This document shows, in pieces, positions 22,667 to 34,700 of a DNA stretch of 64,000 bases. How positions within the stretch are numbered: position 1 is the first letter of the stretch; every line of letters starts with the position of its first letter. The stretch lies in NCBI GenBank assembly GCA_002102555.1, contig MCFL01000015.1:248001-312000 (forward strand), read 5' to 3'. The notes under the pieces were generated by a model, which did not search any database, was not told the origin of the DNA, and saw nothing but the letters and a program-made list of their open reading frames with translations. The translations under genes were made by a program, and so were the position numbers. Source of the DNA: Catenaria anguillulae PL171. Lineage: Eukaryota; Blastocladiomycota; Blastocladiomycetes; Blastocladiales; Catenariaceae.

Positions 22667-25600
22667 ATGGCCAGCCGACTTCATTTGGTCGCCGTCATCG
22701 GGGTCTTGGTGACACTCCTTTTCGTGACAGTTCCCATACTCGTGATCGCGTCGCCGTGTCCTGGATGCCCGATTCAAGCTGGCAGATCGAGTCGAGTCGG
22801 GGCTGCCAGCACGACGACTTGCCGAGTGCACACGGTCGCAAGCGGCGAGTATTGCTTCTTGATTGCCCAAAGGTTGGTGGAGCATGTCGTTACTTGACTC
22901 CACATCTTTAAGCAAAGGCTCACATGAGAACGGTCTTCGGTATCATGTTCATACCAGATACGGCCTCACCCTCAACCAGCTCCTCCAGTTCAACCCCGGC
23001 CTCGTGTGCAATCCGCTCATGATTGGCACTCGCCTGTGCGTGTCGCCTGGGGTGTTGCCACCCCTCTCAACAACAAGAACTACGACATCTGCCCGCTCAA
23101 CAGCCACGTCGTCAATTCGCACGACGTCATCATCTTCGTCAACCCGGCCGACTTCGACCACCAGCTCCACATCCAGCAGGACCTCGACTGTCACGGTGAC
23201 GCCCACAACCACGTCTCGGTCGACGACGACTTCATCGACGTTGGCTCCCACGCCCACGCCGCAGATTCCCACTGGAAACCCGGACGGCACATGCAAAGAG
23301 TACACGGTGGTTGCTGGCGACTATTGCTGGATCTTGAATGAGCGATGCGCAAATGGAATCAGTCGTGAGGCATTCAACGCCGTCAATCCCGGGGTTCGTT
23401 TCCTTTGAATACTGCCAGCATGGCACAAAAACATAATGCTTGACCTTACAAGCTGCATTTCCAGCTCAACTGCAACCCACTCGCCGTTGGACAGCGTGTC
23501 TGCTGCTCGAGCGGCCGACTTGGAATGGGATCTTCGACTTCGGCTCCCGCGCCGACAACTTCTTCCACGACGAGTTCACGTCCGCCCACAACCACGTCAT
23601 CCTCAAGCACGTCCGTCCCAACTCCAACCTCGGTCCCACCTTCCTCCCCTTGCGCCACCACCGTTGTGCAACCAGGCGATACGTGCGCCTCCATCTCGTC
23701 TCGTACAGGCGTCAGTTCGGACAACCTCGTCCGCTTCAACCTCGGCAAAACCTGGCTCTTTTCCGGCTGCAACGCGCTTCTTGCCGGCTCGCGCATCTGC
23801 ATTTCCGAAGGCACGTCGCCGCTCCCGCCGTCCAATCCCGCACTCGAATGCGGCATGGAATCGGTCGGCAACAAGACGTGTCCGCTCAACACATGTTGCT
23901 CGCGTTTCGGGTACTGTGGAACCACGGCCGACTTTTGTACGGCGGATCCGGCAGGTGTGCTGGGCCGTGGGTGTCAGAGCAACTGCGGGTTGACGCCGCC
24001 GCCCGAGGCGTACCGGTGTAATGATGGGGTGATGCGGTATTCCGTTGGGTATTACGAGTCGTGGGCTGAGGGCAGAGCTTGTCATGCTGTCAGGGTCGAA
24101 GATTTGGATGTGGCGACTTACACACACTTGATTTGTACGTCCCGTTCGGATCGGACAAGCCTAACACTGCATCAATTCATGCAGTAAACTCACAATTATT
24201 GTCTGTAGACTCGTTTGCCGTCATTGATGCTCAATTTGGGCTGGCGCTCGAGTCGGCGGCACAGGTTTCCCAACTTCAACGGTTCGTTGCTCACGTCAAG
24301 CAAAGCAACCCGTTAACAAAAGCGGTTATCGCAGGTACGGCCTGTTTTTTTTTTGCGCTGTACAACTCGCACATGATTTGAGCAAGAAGCTCATTGCTCT
24401 TCTTCCGGCTTGGCGTATTTCAATAGTTGGCGGCTGGTCATTCAACGACCCAGGCCCAACCCAATTCCGCTTCAGCGATATGATCTCATCTGCCTCGACT
24501 CGCTCCACGTTTATCCAATCCGCTCTCCGTTTCCTGCAACTCTACCAACTCGACGGCCTTGACATTGACTTTGAATACCCCGTCGCACCCGAGCGCGGCG
24601 GTCGGCCACAAGATCTGGACAACTACCTGTACCTCGTCCGCGAACTGCGCCAAGCATTTGGGTCACGGTACTCGCTGTCAATTGCCGCGCCAGCAGGCTA
24701 CTACTACCTCAAGGGCTTCCGGATCGGCGAAATGGCGTCCTACCTCGATTATGTCATGTCCATGACCTACGACTTGCACGGCGCATTTGATTTCGGTGCA
24801 TCGTCCGTCATGATGTCGCACACAAACATATCCGATGTGCGCGCGGCCGTCAATTTGGCGCTCAAGGCTGGCGTCCCGTCAAACAAGTTTGTCATGGGCC
24901 TGGCGTTTTACGGGCGTTCGTTCAGGCAGGCCAGTCCGACGTGCAGTCGGCCGGGGTGCGCGTTTGCCAATCCGGCACTGGGCGTTGCCGAACCGGGACG
25001 GTGCACGCGTGAGGCGGGCATCATTTCGTATCGCGAGATTGACGAGATTGTGCGCAGTGGGGCCGCGAGGGACAATTTCTTTGACGAGGGGAGCTGGTCG
25101 CAGATCACAACGTACGGGGCGTATTCGTGGGTGGCATATGACACACCAGAGTCGGTCAGGAGGAGGTTGGGGTACGCGCGGGAACAGTGTTTGGGCGGGT
25201 CGGGCGTGTGGGCTGTGGATTTGGATTCAGCCTCGGGTGGGTTGGCCGGGGCCATTCGGCAGGCGAGAGCACGGCGACGGCGTAAGGTCATTCATGGTGG
25301 GGAGCGTTACTCAGTGTACAATGTGACTGTGGTGAACTTGCGCTTTTTTGTTCCTTGCTCGCAATTCGATTCCGTGTTGTCACTCACCCATTCTTGGCTC
25401 GCACGATTCTCATTTCTGCTTTTCATGACTTTCATCTCGTGTGTGGTATTCACTCTTTGGCACTTGACTTTGCTCACTTTGATTCCTTTCCTCGTCGCTC
25501 ACCCCGAAACACAATCTATGTTGGCAAACGGTCGCATTGTGCTCACCGACAAGAACCACGACCTCGGGAGTCTCGAAAAGACAATGAGGGACGAGGGGCA

Positions 25601-25685
25601 TGTCGTACTCGCCATGCAGACGATTGATGAGCTCAGGCTGCTCATGGCCCTCATCCGCATGCGGTGCGTCATGGCCGTTCAATAG
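22667..25685 (+). CDS. modular LysM/hevein/GH18 chitinase
   Basis: Extracellular or cell-surface chitinase with the layout of fungal subgroup C (killer-toxin-like) chitinases. Exons 22667-22872, 22958-23393, 23465-24134, 24209-24334 and 24427-25685 join in phase. An N-terminal hydrophobic signal or anchor (residues about 5-30) is followed by a first LysM (CRVHTVASGEYCFLIAQRYG), a Thr/Ser linker, a second LysM (YTVVAGDYCWILNERC), another linker and a third LysM-like repeat (TVVQPGDTCASISSRTG). A hevein-type chitin-binding module with dense cysteines follows (TCPLNTCCSRFGYCGTT). The GH18 barrel holds GGWSFNDPG and the catalytic motif DGLDIDFEYP with its Glu acid. The last 120 residues after about 25300 include a hydrophobic stretch (FLLFMTFISCVVFTLWHL) and match nothing I know. 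AATAAA at 25713 is compatible with this stop. It probably remodels cell wall or degrades external chitin. Confidence 0.9.
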
Positions 25686-25712
25686 ATACTTTCGTGAACG
25701 ATTTCATTGCAC

Positions 25713-25718
25713 AATAAA
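25713..25718 (+). terminator. polyadenylation signal AATAAA
   Basis: AATAAA lies 28 bases after the chitinase stop and before the convergent fatty acid synthase gene. It is a fitting 3' processing signal for the chitinase transcript. Confidence 0.5.
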
Positions 25719-25769
25719 AAACAGAAAAGAACTGGAACATCTTAGTACATGAAGCAAAGAGAGCTAAAA

Positions 25770-28700
25770 CTAAAACACATTGCACACGGCCGCAGCAAAC
25801 TCACCCGCGTGGGAAATGGTCACCTTGACTCCTTGTGCGCCAACCGCCTCACGCGCTTTGTCGGCCATTCCCGACAACCGCACAACCGGCACGCCCGAAT
25901 CGGCGGCTGCCACAACCTCAATATCAATCAGAGGCGCACCTGCACCTTGCGTCAACACCTTTGACGCATCTACCGAACTCAAGGCCTTGACCACAGCCTC
26001 CTTGGCAGCCCACCGGCCGGCAAACGACGCGGCCGGATCCGGACGCGACATGCAGTACTTGATTTCGGCGGGAGTAAAGTTGCGCTCGATAAAGGTTTGC
26101 TTCGAGTCGAGGTCGGCAAACACCGAGACGAGCTCAATATCGACGCCAACACCTTGCGCGTTCGACGTGTTGCTCGTGGATTCGGCGCCGCTCGCGAGTG
26201 CTTGACGCAAAAACGCTTGCTGCTCGTCCACGACCAACTTTTCCACTTGCTTGCTGCCATGATCCATGTTGGCAAACGTGTAGGCCTGCGCCTTGGGGTC
26301 CCAATCGGCACGCGCAAGAGGGTCAAGGTACACGCGCGACTCCTGGGCCGATGTGTAGGGCGCAGCATTCTTGACTTGAACGAAATCACACGCGCCCGTG
26401 AGCGTGTCGTGCCAGTACCGGTACGACTTTGCTTGGCGCACGGCGCGCTTAGCCGCATACTGCTCGTACACGGTCTCGGAGAGCGTGGCAAGCACAAAGT
26501 ACGGATGGAGCACGAGCAATTCGCCGCCGACTTGGCCAAACCCAAACGACTTGAGCAGCGCGGCCTTGACACCGTCGGTTTGCATGGACACGGACGGGAA
26601 CAAGATGTTGGAAAACTTTTGCAGCTGCGGGTCAATGTTGTCGGCGTTGCGGTTGCCAGGCACAATACCCGTGGCGAGCACTTGCAAAACACCATTGAGC
26701 ATCCAGGCCGCGGCGGCACCCTTGGGATGGCCCGTCAGATACTTTTGGAAGATGGCGGGCACAGGGTTACCCTTGGACCGGCCCAGGTGAGCCAGCTGGT
26801 TGTGCACGACCTCGGACTCGTTCTTGTCGTTGGCCTTGGTGCCCGTGCCGTGGAATGAGGCAACACCAATATCGTCCACATTGAGACCCCACACGGCAAG
26901 CGCACCGCGAAGCGGAGCAATCGTCGGGTCGCGCGTCCAAAACTCGTTGCCCCACATGTTGAGCACCGACTTGCGCTGGCGGGCCGCGTCGCGCTCGAGA
27001 GCGTTGCGGCGCTCGGCAAGGAATGCGTCACGCTGGTCCTGTGGCAACTGCTGAGCTTCTTGAACAACCTCGTCGACCTCGTCTTGGAGCCACTCGGCGA
27101 TTTGGCGCAAGTGCCGGTCAATCTGCTTCTTGCGGTAGGCAAAGTCCATGCAGCGGGGCGAGAATGTGGTAGGGACCTGACGCGCGGTCGTAAGAATACC
27201 TTGGCCGGGGGCAGGGATACTGCGACCTTGCTTGTCCGTGGCCGTGTTGGAAATGGCAACCACACCATAGATTGGCACGGCCATTTCGACAGCGACCGAG
27301 GCGCTCATGAGAATTTGAATACCGGACCCTTGCGATTCCATGAACCCGCTACATCAATTTGGGGTCATTCAGTGAGTTGAACTGATGTGTCAGAGGCAAG
27401 TCCAGAAGGGTGGCAGAGTAGCGTACCCGCGAGTGTTGGTCGTCGGCCTGCACATTTCCTTGGGGGTACGGCCCATGGCCAGCTCGGCGTCGGCGCTCGA
27501 CGTGGCCTTCATGTTGGCAAACTCGTAACTGCCCTCCTCTTGGAAGTCATCGAAACTATGAAATGTTATGGCATGAAAGCGTGAGCATCAGAAGACACAC
27601 AAGACGCAGGCATCATGGGAAATGAAAATGAAGACGAACCCGCCGACGATGACAATCTTGGCCTTGCCCGACTGAATCGTGTCGACACCAATCTCGACCG
27701 ACTCGACAGCGGTAGCGCAGGCACCGACGGGCGTCTTGATGGGACCACTTGACGAGAGCAAGAGCAAGTTGACCCAGGCGGCCATGGTCTAGAAATCTCG
27801 CACATTTGCGGTGAGCACGCGGGTGCGCCCAGGAATGAATCAAGTCGAGTGGAGTGACGTACATTGATGAAACTCTCTTGAAGAATGTCATTCTGGACGG
27901 GGCGGTCAAGGAAGCGCTCGCGGAAGATGCGGCGATTAGCCATCATGCCACCGACACCAGAACCAGACGTGTTGCCAACCTCGGTCACATGCACATACTA
28001 GATGGCAAAAGAGGAGCGAAGTACGTCAGCAACAAGGAAGAAGTGCTGGCCGAAGATTCGCAAAAAGAAATGTACCTTGTAAAACTCGTATGGATCCGTG
28101 ATACCACTGTTCACCAACGCCTCGACGGTACTGACGAGCACGTACAAGGTAATGGGATCCACTTGCTGGCAAATGTCCTCAGGCACACCATAGCGACGAG
28201 CAGACCAGCCCGTCGGGATCTGGCCAGCAACGAGACGGTCAAAGCGGAGCGCCTTGGGCACAAACAAGGTTGCGGCCTTCTTGAGCGTCACCAGCCACTG
28301 GCCCGACTCGAGCTCCTTGATGGCGCACTTTTCGGGTCCGTGCTCATGCAAGAACCGGTGGGCCTCCTCCGTGGACGCCTCAAAAGGCGCCAAGTCCTCG
28401 TTGAGCACAATCTCTTGCAGCAAGGTCTTCTTTTCCGGGTTGTACCCATCAAACAGCTGCGGCTCAATGAAGCGAATACCCGAGTGCTTGAGAATCCGCT
28501 GCTCGTACTTGGCCTTGATTTCGGCATCCTTGACGGGCGAGCCCGTCTCTGCGTCGACCCAACCCGAATACTGTTGCCCGTTGACGTTGCCGCGATGGAA
28601 CTTGATCAAGCCCATGATCCACGCCATCTCGATTGCGCCCTCCAACGACAAGTTGCCCTGCGCCTCCATTTCCCAGCGGGTGCGGGCGTTGCCGTACGGA

Positions 28701-31700
28701 CCTACTTCTCCGAAACCGGTAATGACAACAACACGGTCGAGGTCAACCATGCCCTGCAAATGGCCAAGTTGCGTGTGCAAGTCCTTGTACTCGGGCAGCG
28801 TCGGGAAGTCAAAGGTGAGGTTGGCGCGCGGCGTCACCGTCAATGGCTGCTTGGCCGGCTCGACGGCATTCTTGTCCACAGCTTGGTCGCGCAACACGGC
28901 CTGGCGCACCTCGGAGTCGCCCAACAACTTGGTGCGCAGCTCGTTGACACGCTCCTTGAGGTTGGCCAGCTTGTTCATGCGACCGGCAAGGTCAACGTGG
29001 AGTGCTTCCTCTTGACTGAGACGGACAATCTTGGGGTGCATGAGCGCAAGCAGGTTGAACGACATTTCGATGGTCGAGAACGTGTACACGCCCAAGTCCT
29101 CAATGCCTTGCGACACGAGGTTGTTGCTCGACATGAGACCGGTACCACGGGTCCATCCAATCACGGCGCCGATAATGCACAAGTATTCGCTCCACGACTC
29201 GGAGTCCCAGCGGTTGAGCAATGTCTCGAGGGCAATCTTGCTCTCGCCGTACAAGCCGTCGCCACCAAAGGTACCATGGTTGGGCGAAAGGGGCAGCAGC
29301 ACATGTGCGGGGCGGGTCGTCACGTCGCGTGCCCGCTTCTCTTGAACAATGTAGCCGAGCAGACGGAACAAGTTGGTGAGCATGAGCCGATGGGCAAGCT
29401 CCGAGCGCGAGTCAATGTCGGTCAACTCGCGGCCATTCTCGCTGATGGCAGCAAACGGCACCACAAAGTCGAGATCCCACTTGAGCTCGTTGTACACGTA
29501 CTGGACGAGACGCTGCGTATCTGTGGCACTGCCGGCATTGAAGGGCACAATCACCAACGCACTGCCACGACTGCCGTGCTGCTCAAAGATGCTGCGGTAG
29601 TGTTGCGTCACCTCGGGCGAGAAGGAACTCGTCGTCACCACGACCTTGGCACTGGCACTGAGCGCGCCCTTGAGCACGGCAGCACCGATCGAGTCGCGGC
29701 CGCAGCCCGTGATGAGCATGGTCTTGTTGGCGAGCGTCAGGCCTTGCTCGGCAATGTCGGACATGACGTCAAACAGCACCTTGGTCTTGCTGGCCGACTC
29801 GGTCCAGTCGCACCCAACGCGCTCCTTGATGTGCAAGTGATGCTCCTTTTGCATCTTGTCCACATACGACGCCATCTTGCGGATCCCGTCGCGCTGCACC
29901 TCGGCGTACTCGAGCTTGCCGTCGGCCGTCATGACCGTGCTGGGACCCGTGGGCACCTCAACGTACTTGTAAATCGGGTTGGCCTCGAGCACGTCTTTGC
30001 AGTTGGCTACCAGCTCTTTGCCGAGACGGCGCACGAGCTCGTAGTTCTTGGCATCGACCTCGACAAAGAAGGGCAAGTGGTTGTCGAGCCAGTTCTCCAT
30101 GAATTCGATCACGGCCGGGTCGGCACGGTTCATGACGTGCAAGCACTGGGCAATGATGACACGATCGACCTCGCGCAATCGGCCAAAGATGATGTCGTAG
30201 AAGAGACTGAGCACGTGCTGGCGGACCCAGTTCCACGACGAGTCGAAGTGACGGGCCTTGCGCGGGTCAAACATGGGTTGGATACCTTGTGCGTAAAAGT
30301 CACCGTGTTCGGCAACCCACAGATCGAGCTGTTGCTGAAGGGTCTCAATCGACTTGGCCTGAGCTTGAGCAATACCGGCCGAGGCATGCAAGTCCATATC
30401 GAGCGCCGAGGCGAGCGCATTGAGCTGCGACGTCCACAGTTGTTGCTGGCTCGCAAACAAGGCCTTGAGTTGAGCGGCTGACAGGGCCGGCGCGGCACCA
30501 CCCGATCCACCTGCACCCGATCCACTTGCGGCGCGGTATTGGACGCCCGTCTGCTGAGCGTATGCCTGGGCAACGGTACCGAGCCATTTCTTGGCCTCGT
30601 CCTCATTGCCCAAACGCGACCCGGGCTCCATGGTCGCTCCCATGAGCAGAAGTGCGTCGGCACGGAGCGGCCCAAGACCAAAAGTGGCGGCGAGATGTTC
30701 CTTGACTTGAGTCATGGTGAAACCACCAGGCATCTTGGCCGAGATGAGCTTTGCGACAACACTGGATGTGTGCTTGCCGAGGCCGGCGACCGTAATTTGG
30801 CCGGCGAGTTCTTCGAGCGGAGTTTCCTCGGCACGCTCGGGAATGGACCCAATCTCCTTTTGCAAATCGCCCAGAATCTCATTTTGCATGGTCGACTTGC
30901 CACCAACAAGGTCCTTGACACTCTTGGACAGCGGGATCTCGGCCAAGGGCTTCTTGAGCTTTTGCGCAATGATGGCGGCGAGGAGCAACTTGGATGAAAT
31001 AGGCTCGTCGGCAATGGCCTCGGCAGCGGCACCGCCAGCAGGAGCTGCAGCCACTGGAGTCGCAGCGGTGGAGACTTGACCCGTCCCGGCTTCGGGGACG
31101 GAAGCAGCCAAGGTTGAAGTTGCAGCAACTGCGACAGACTCCTCTGGTGCATCCTCGATCTTGTAGTAAATCTCTTGCTGGTTGCGCGAGTAGCTGAGCA
31201 CCGAACGACGGAACGTGAGTGCATCGTCGTAGGCCGTGTAAGCGAGCTTGAGTGTACGCTCAGCCATGCCAGCGAGCGTCGATGACGGGCCCACTTCAAT
31301 GACACGCTCCACCTTGAAATCGGCAAACAAGACGTCCTGGGTCTCGATCCAACGCACGGCCGACGCAAACTGGTACGCCAACAATTCAATGAGCAACGTG
31401 TGCGCAGCAATCTGCTTGGCCTCGGGCGTGTCAACGCGCAAGTCGGCGAGCAAGTCACGAGCACGGGCGAGTCGGTTGATCTGCGACGGCTTGAATGTAC
31501 TCGCGCGACACGCAGAATGGCTTGGCCGTGAGGTTGGGAATGTAGCGGCCCTCGAGACGCTGCGAGTGAATGTACTCGGGCTTGAGCTTGCTGCGCAGGT
31601 AGTTGCGGAAGGGACCGACACCGGGACGCAAGAAGGACGAGTGGAAGGGCACGTCGATGCCAGCCAGCGGAATGGTTGCGTGGCCGCGGACGAGTTCCAT

Positions 31701-34700
31701 GGACTTGAGGTCAGTGGTGCGGAGCATCTCCTCAAGCTTGGCCTGATCATAGACACCGCGAGCCAGAGCGTTGATGACGAGCGTCAACCCGTTGAGGCCT
31801 TGCAAGTCACCGGCGACGACGTACTGCCACGCCTTGACATTGTAGTTGACGATTTCGAGCAAGCTGCCGGTAATGTTGCGAACGTGGGTCACGAGCTCAA
31901 TGAGATCGGCCTCCTTGAAGAACTTGTGCACACGGGCTGGGTTGACTGCACACATGCCATAGTTGGAACTGCCATCGGGGCCACGGATCACGGCGTTTTG
32001 CATGCTCAAGCCGCGGTAAAAGACAATCTCACGAGGCCTCCACGGGCAAGACATCGGCGACCGAAGCCAGCGCAGCGTACTCGCCGAGCGAATGGCCCGC
32101 AAATGGGCAGTCGCGCGGAATCAACCCACTCGCCTCCATGTCGGCAAAGGCCGCCTTTTCCACCAAAGTCAAAGCCGGCTGCGTAAACTGGGTCGCGTAG
32201 AGAAGACCTTGCGGCGCACGGAACGTGTACGACTCGGTGTCCTCGGTGATGGTTGGAAACAAGGACTTGGTCTCAATCTTGCCATCCAATCCCACGGCCT
32301 GGTACGTCATGGCCCGGTAGTTGGCGCGGATTTGACGCCCGCGCTTGCCGCCAAAGTGAACGGTCAAACTGAGCGGGTTGGTTCGCACAATTTCGAGAAT
32401 CGAGAATCCAAACTCGCGCTTGAAATGCGCATCGGCGCGGTCCCAAATCTCGCGCGCCACGGGCGACGACTTGTACAAGTCTTGGCCCATGCCCACCTCT
32501 TGCGACCCTTGGCCCGTGAACACAAAGCATGTCGACGCTTGTGCAACATGAGAGGTACCCTTGAGGATCACACGCCCATCAGCCTTGGCCGTCGTGAGCA
32601 CCTCGATGATCTTGCGGCCGTTTTGCATGCCGACGTGGCGGAGCGTGGTGAGCAGCTCGGTGGTTGGGGCACACATGTCAACAAACTCGACAGCAAACGA
32701 CAAGACGCGCGTGGGCTGGTTCTCGGCAGCGTGCAACTCGACGACACGGCGGGCCATTGCACTGGTCCACATGCCGTGCGTGATAGTGGCGGGGAGGCCA
32801 GCGAGCTCGGCAACTAGCGGGTTGGTGTGAATTGGGTTGAAGTCTCCCGACACGGACGCGTATGCCGCGTTGGATGTGGGCGCGCTGACCGAGGACGCGT
32901 GCACCTTGTACCCGTTGCCGTCAAACATGCACGGCTGCTCGACCGTCTCGCCACCGAGGCGCTGCAGCATGGTGACCACGGGCGAGGTTTGAATGGCGAG
33001 CGGATGGTCGCAGACAAAATCAACCGACCCGACCGTGTGAACTTGCTCCATGTGCACTTGCTCAATGACGCCGGTCGTGTGCATGGACGCAAACATGGCG
33101 CTGCTCTGGTACTCGACATGAGTCTTGAGGCGGAACACGAGCGTGGTGCCCACAGCAATCGGGGCCGGGATCTGCTCGTTGAACTGGACGTACTCCTTGG
33201 ACTTGAGCACTGCCAAGTCTTGCGGACGGCGCAGGGTGAGTTGCACCGGCTCCTCCTCAACGTTGTCAAAGGTGCGGTGGTAATCGTCGAATGCGCCGCG
33301 CACAAAGAACGACGACGTGACTTCGACGAGCGCCTCGGTCTTGGACGCAAGCACGCGTGACAAGACGCCCTTGACGGTGATCTTTTTGCCCGTGGGCGTG
33401 TTGGTCATGGACACGACCTCGGCATCAGTCCGGATCTGGTCGCCGGCGTACACGAGCGAACCAGGCACCAGCACCTTGAAAGAGTTGTTGAGGTGCACGA
33501 GCTTGAGCAAATCACCGTCAACGAGACCCGAGAAGAGGGGCTGCACAACTGCCTTCCACCCAGCGACAATGGCGTAGTCGAGCGGCGCAGCCAGGCGGTC
33601 TTGACCCTTGTCAACGAATTGCTCGGCATCTATCAACGAATGTTAAAGAACAAGACGAGTCAGAAACTGATGAAATTGGCTCCGCAGTCGTGGAATTTAG
33701 TCGTACCATTACCGACAACCTTGCAAAAGCGGACAATCGCATCACGCGAAACGGTGTGCTGTGCGGAGTACGACCGGACTTCGGTATCCACAACATCGGT
33801 CGACCAGAGCGCTGCATAAAAGTCCTTGATGCGCCGGTTGCGGCCTTCAAGCTTTTCGCGAATCAACGCAAACGGCGTGCTCGGCGAATACACAAACGAC
33901 AGCACCAAATCGGCACGCTGCTCGTCGTACACATGCGTCAGGGTCACAGCAATCTCGGACGTATTGACGAGACGAATCGACATGGCCATGCCGCGGGGCT
34001 CGTTGAGTTGCACACTGAGCTCGCTCGGCGAGACACTGGTGATCATGCCAGTGCGCGGCGTGAGCAGGCGCGGCAAGTAATTGTCCATGAGCATGCGGCC
34101 TTGCACAATGTGCGGCGACAAGATAAGGGCACGCAACCAAGCGGGAGCATGCGCGCACACGGTGGCCATCCACGACTCGTGCGACGGCAACTTATCGGCG
34201 GTGGAAGCGAGCTCGAACACGCGCTTGGGCCCCGAAATGGACACGACCATGTTCTTGGTCGACGGGCGCGACGGCAGCATGAAGTTGGTTAAGTACTCGC
34301 GCTTGGGCACCTTGGACTCGTCACCGGCATAGTAGCGCTTGAAGACGGCGGCAATGTGGCCGTCGCGGACCGTGTCGAGAATCTCCTTGGCGGGGATGTT
34401 GGCCTTGTTGGCGTACTTTGTGGCGACGGGACCTTGCAAAATGCAAACGCGTTGCGGGTCCTCGTCAACGACGGCCTCGACAAACTCGGACTGCCACAGC
34501 GAGTCCTTCTTGTACCACGACTCGAGCGCCTCGTCAATCACGGGCACAAAAGGCACGGGCTTGCGAATGGGTGACGAAAAGGCCGTGAGCAGGTAGAACA
34601 CGTCCTCGGTCGTGAGCAATTGCGACTCGGTACGCGGGAAGTTGGCCAAGAATTCCTCCACAACAGGGCGCGGGTCCGACTTGAGCGCAATCGGGTCGAG

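Noticed and set aside
27854..30481. 875-codon open frame on the plus strand inside FAS
   Set aside because: Antisense shadow of a GC-rich, strongly biased coding exon; no domain, and the opposite strand encodes clear ACP, ketoreductase and ketosynthase sequence.
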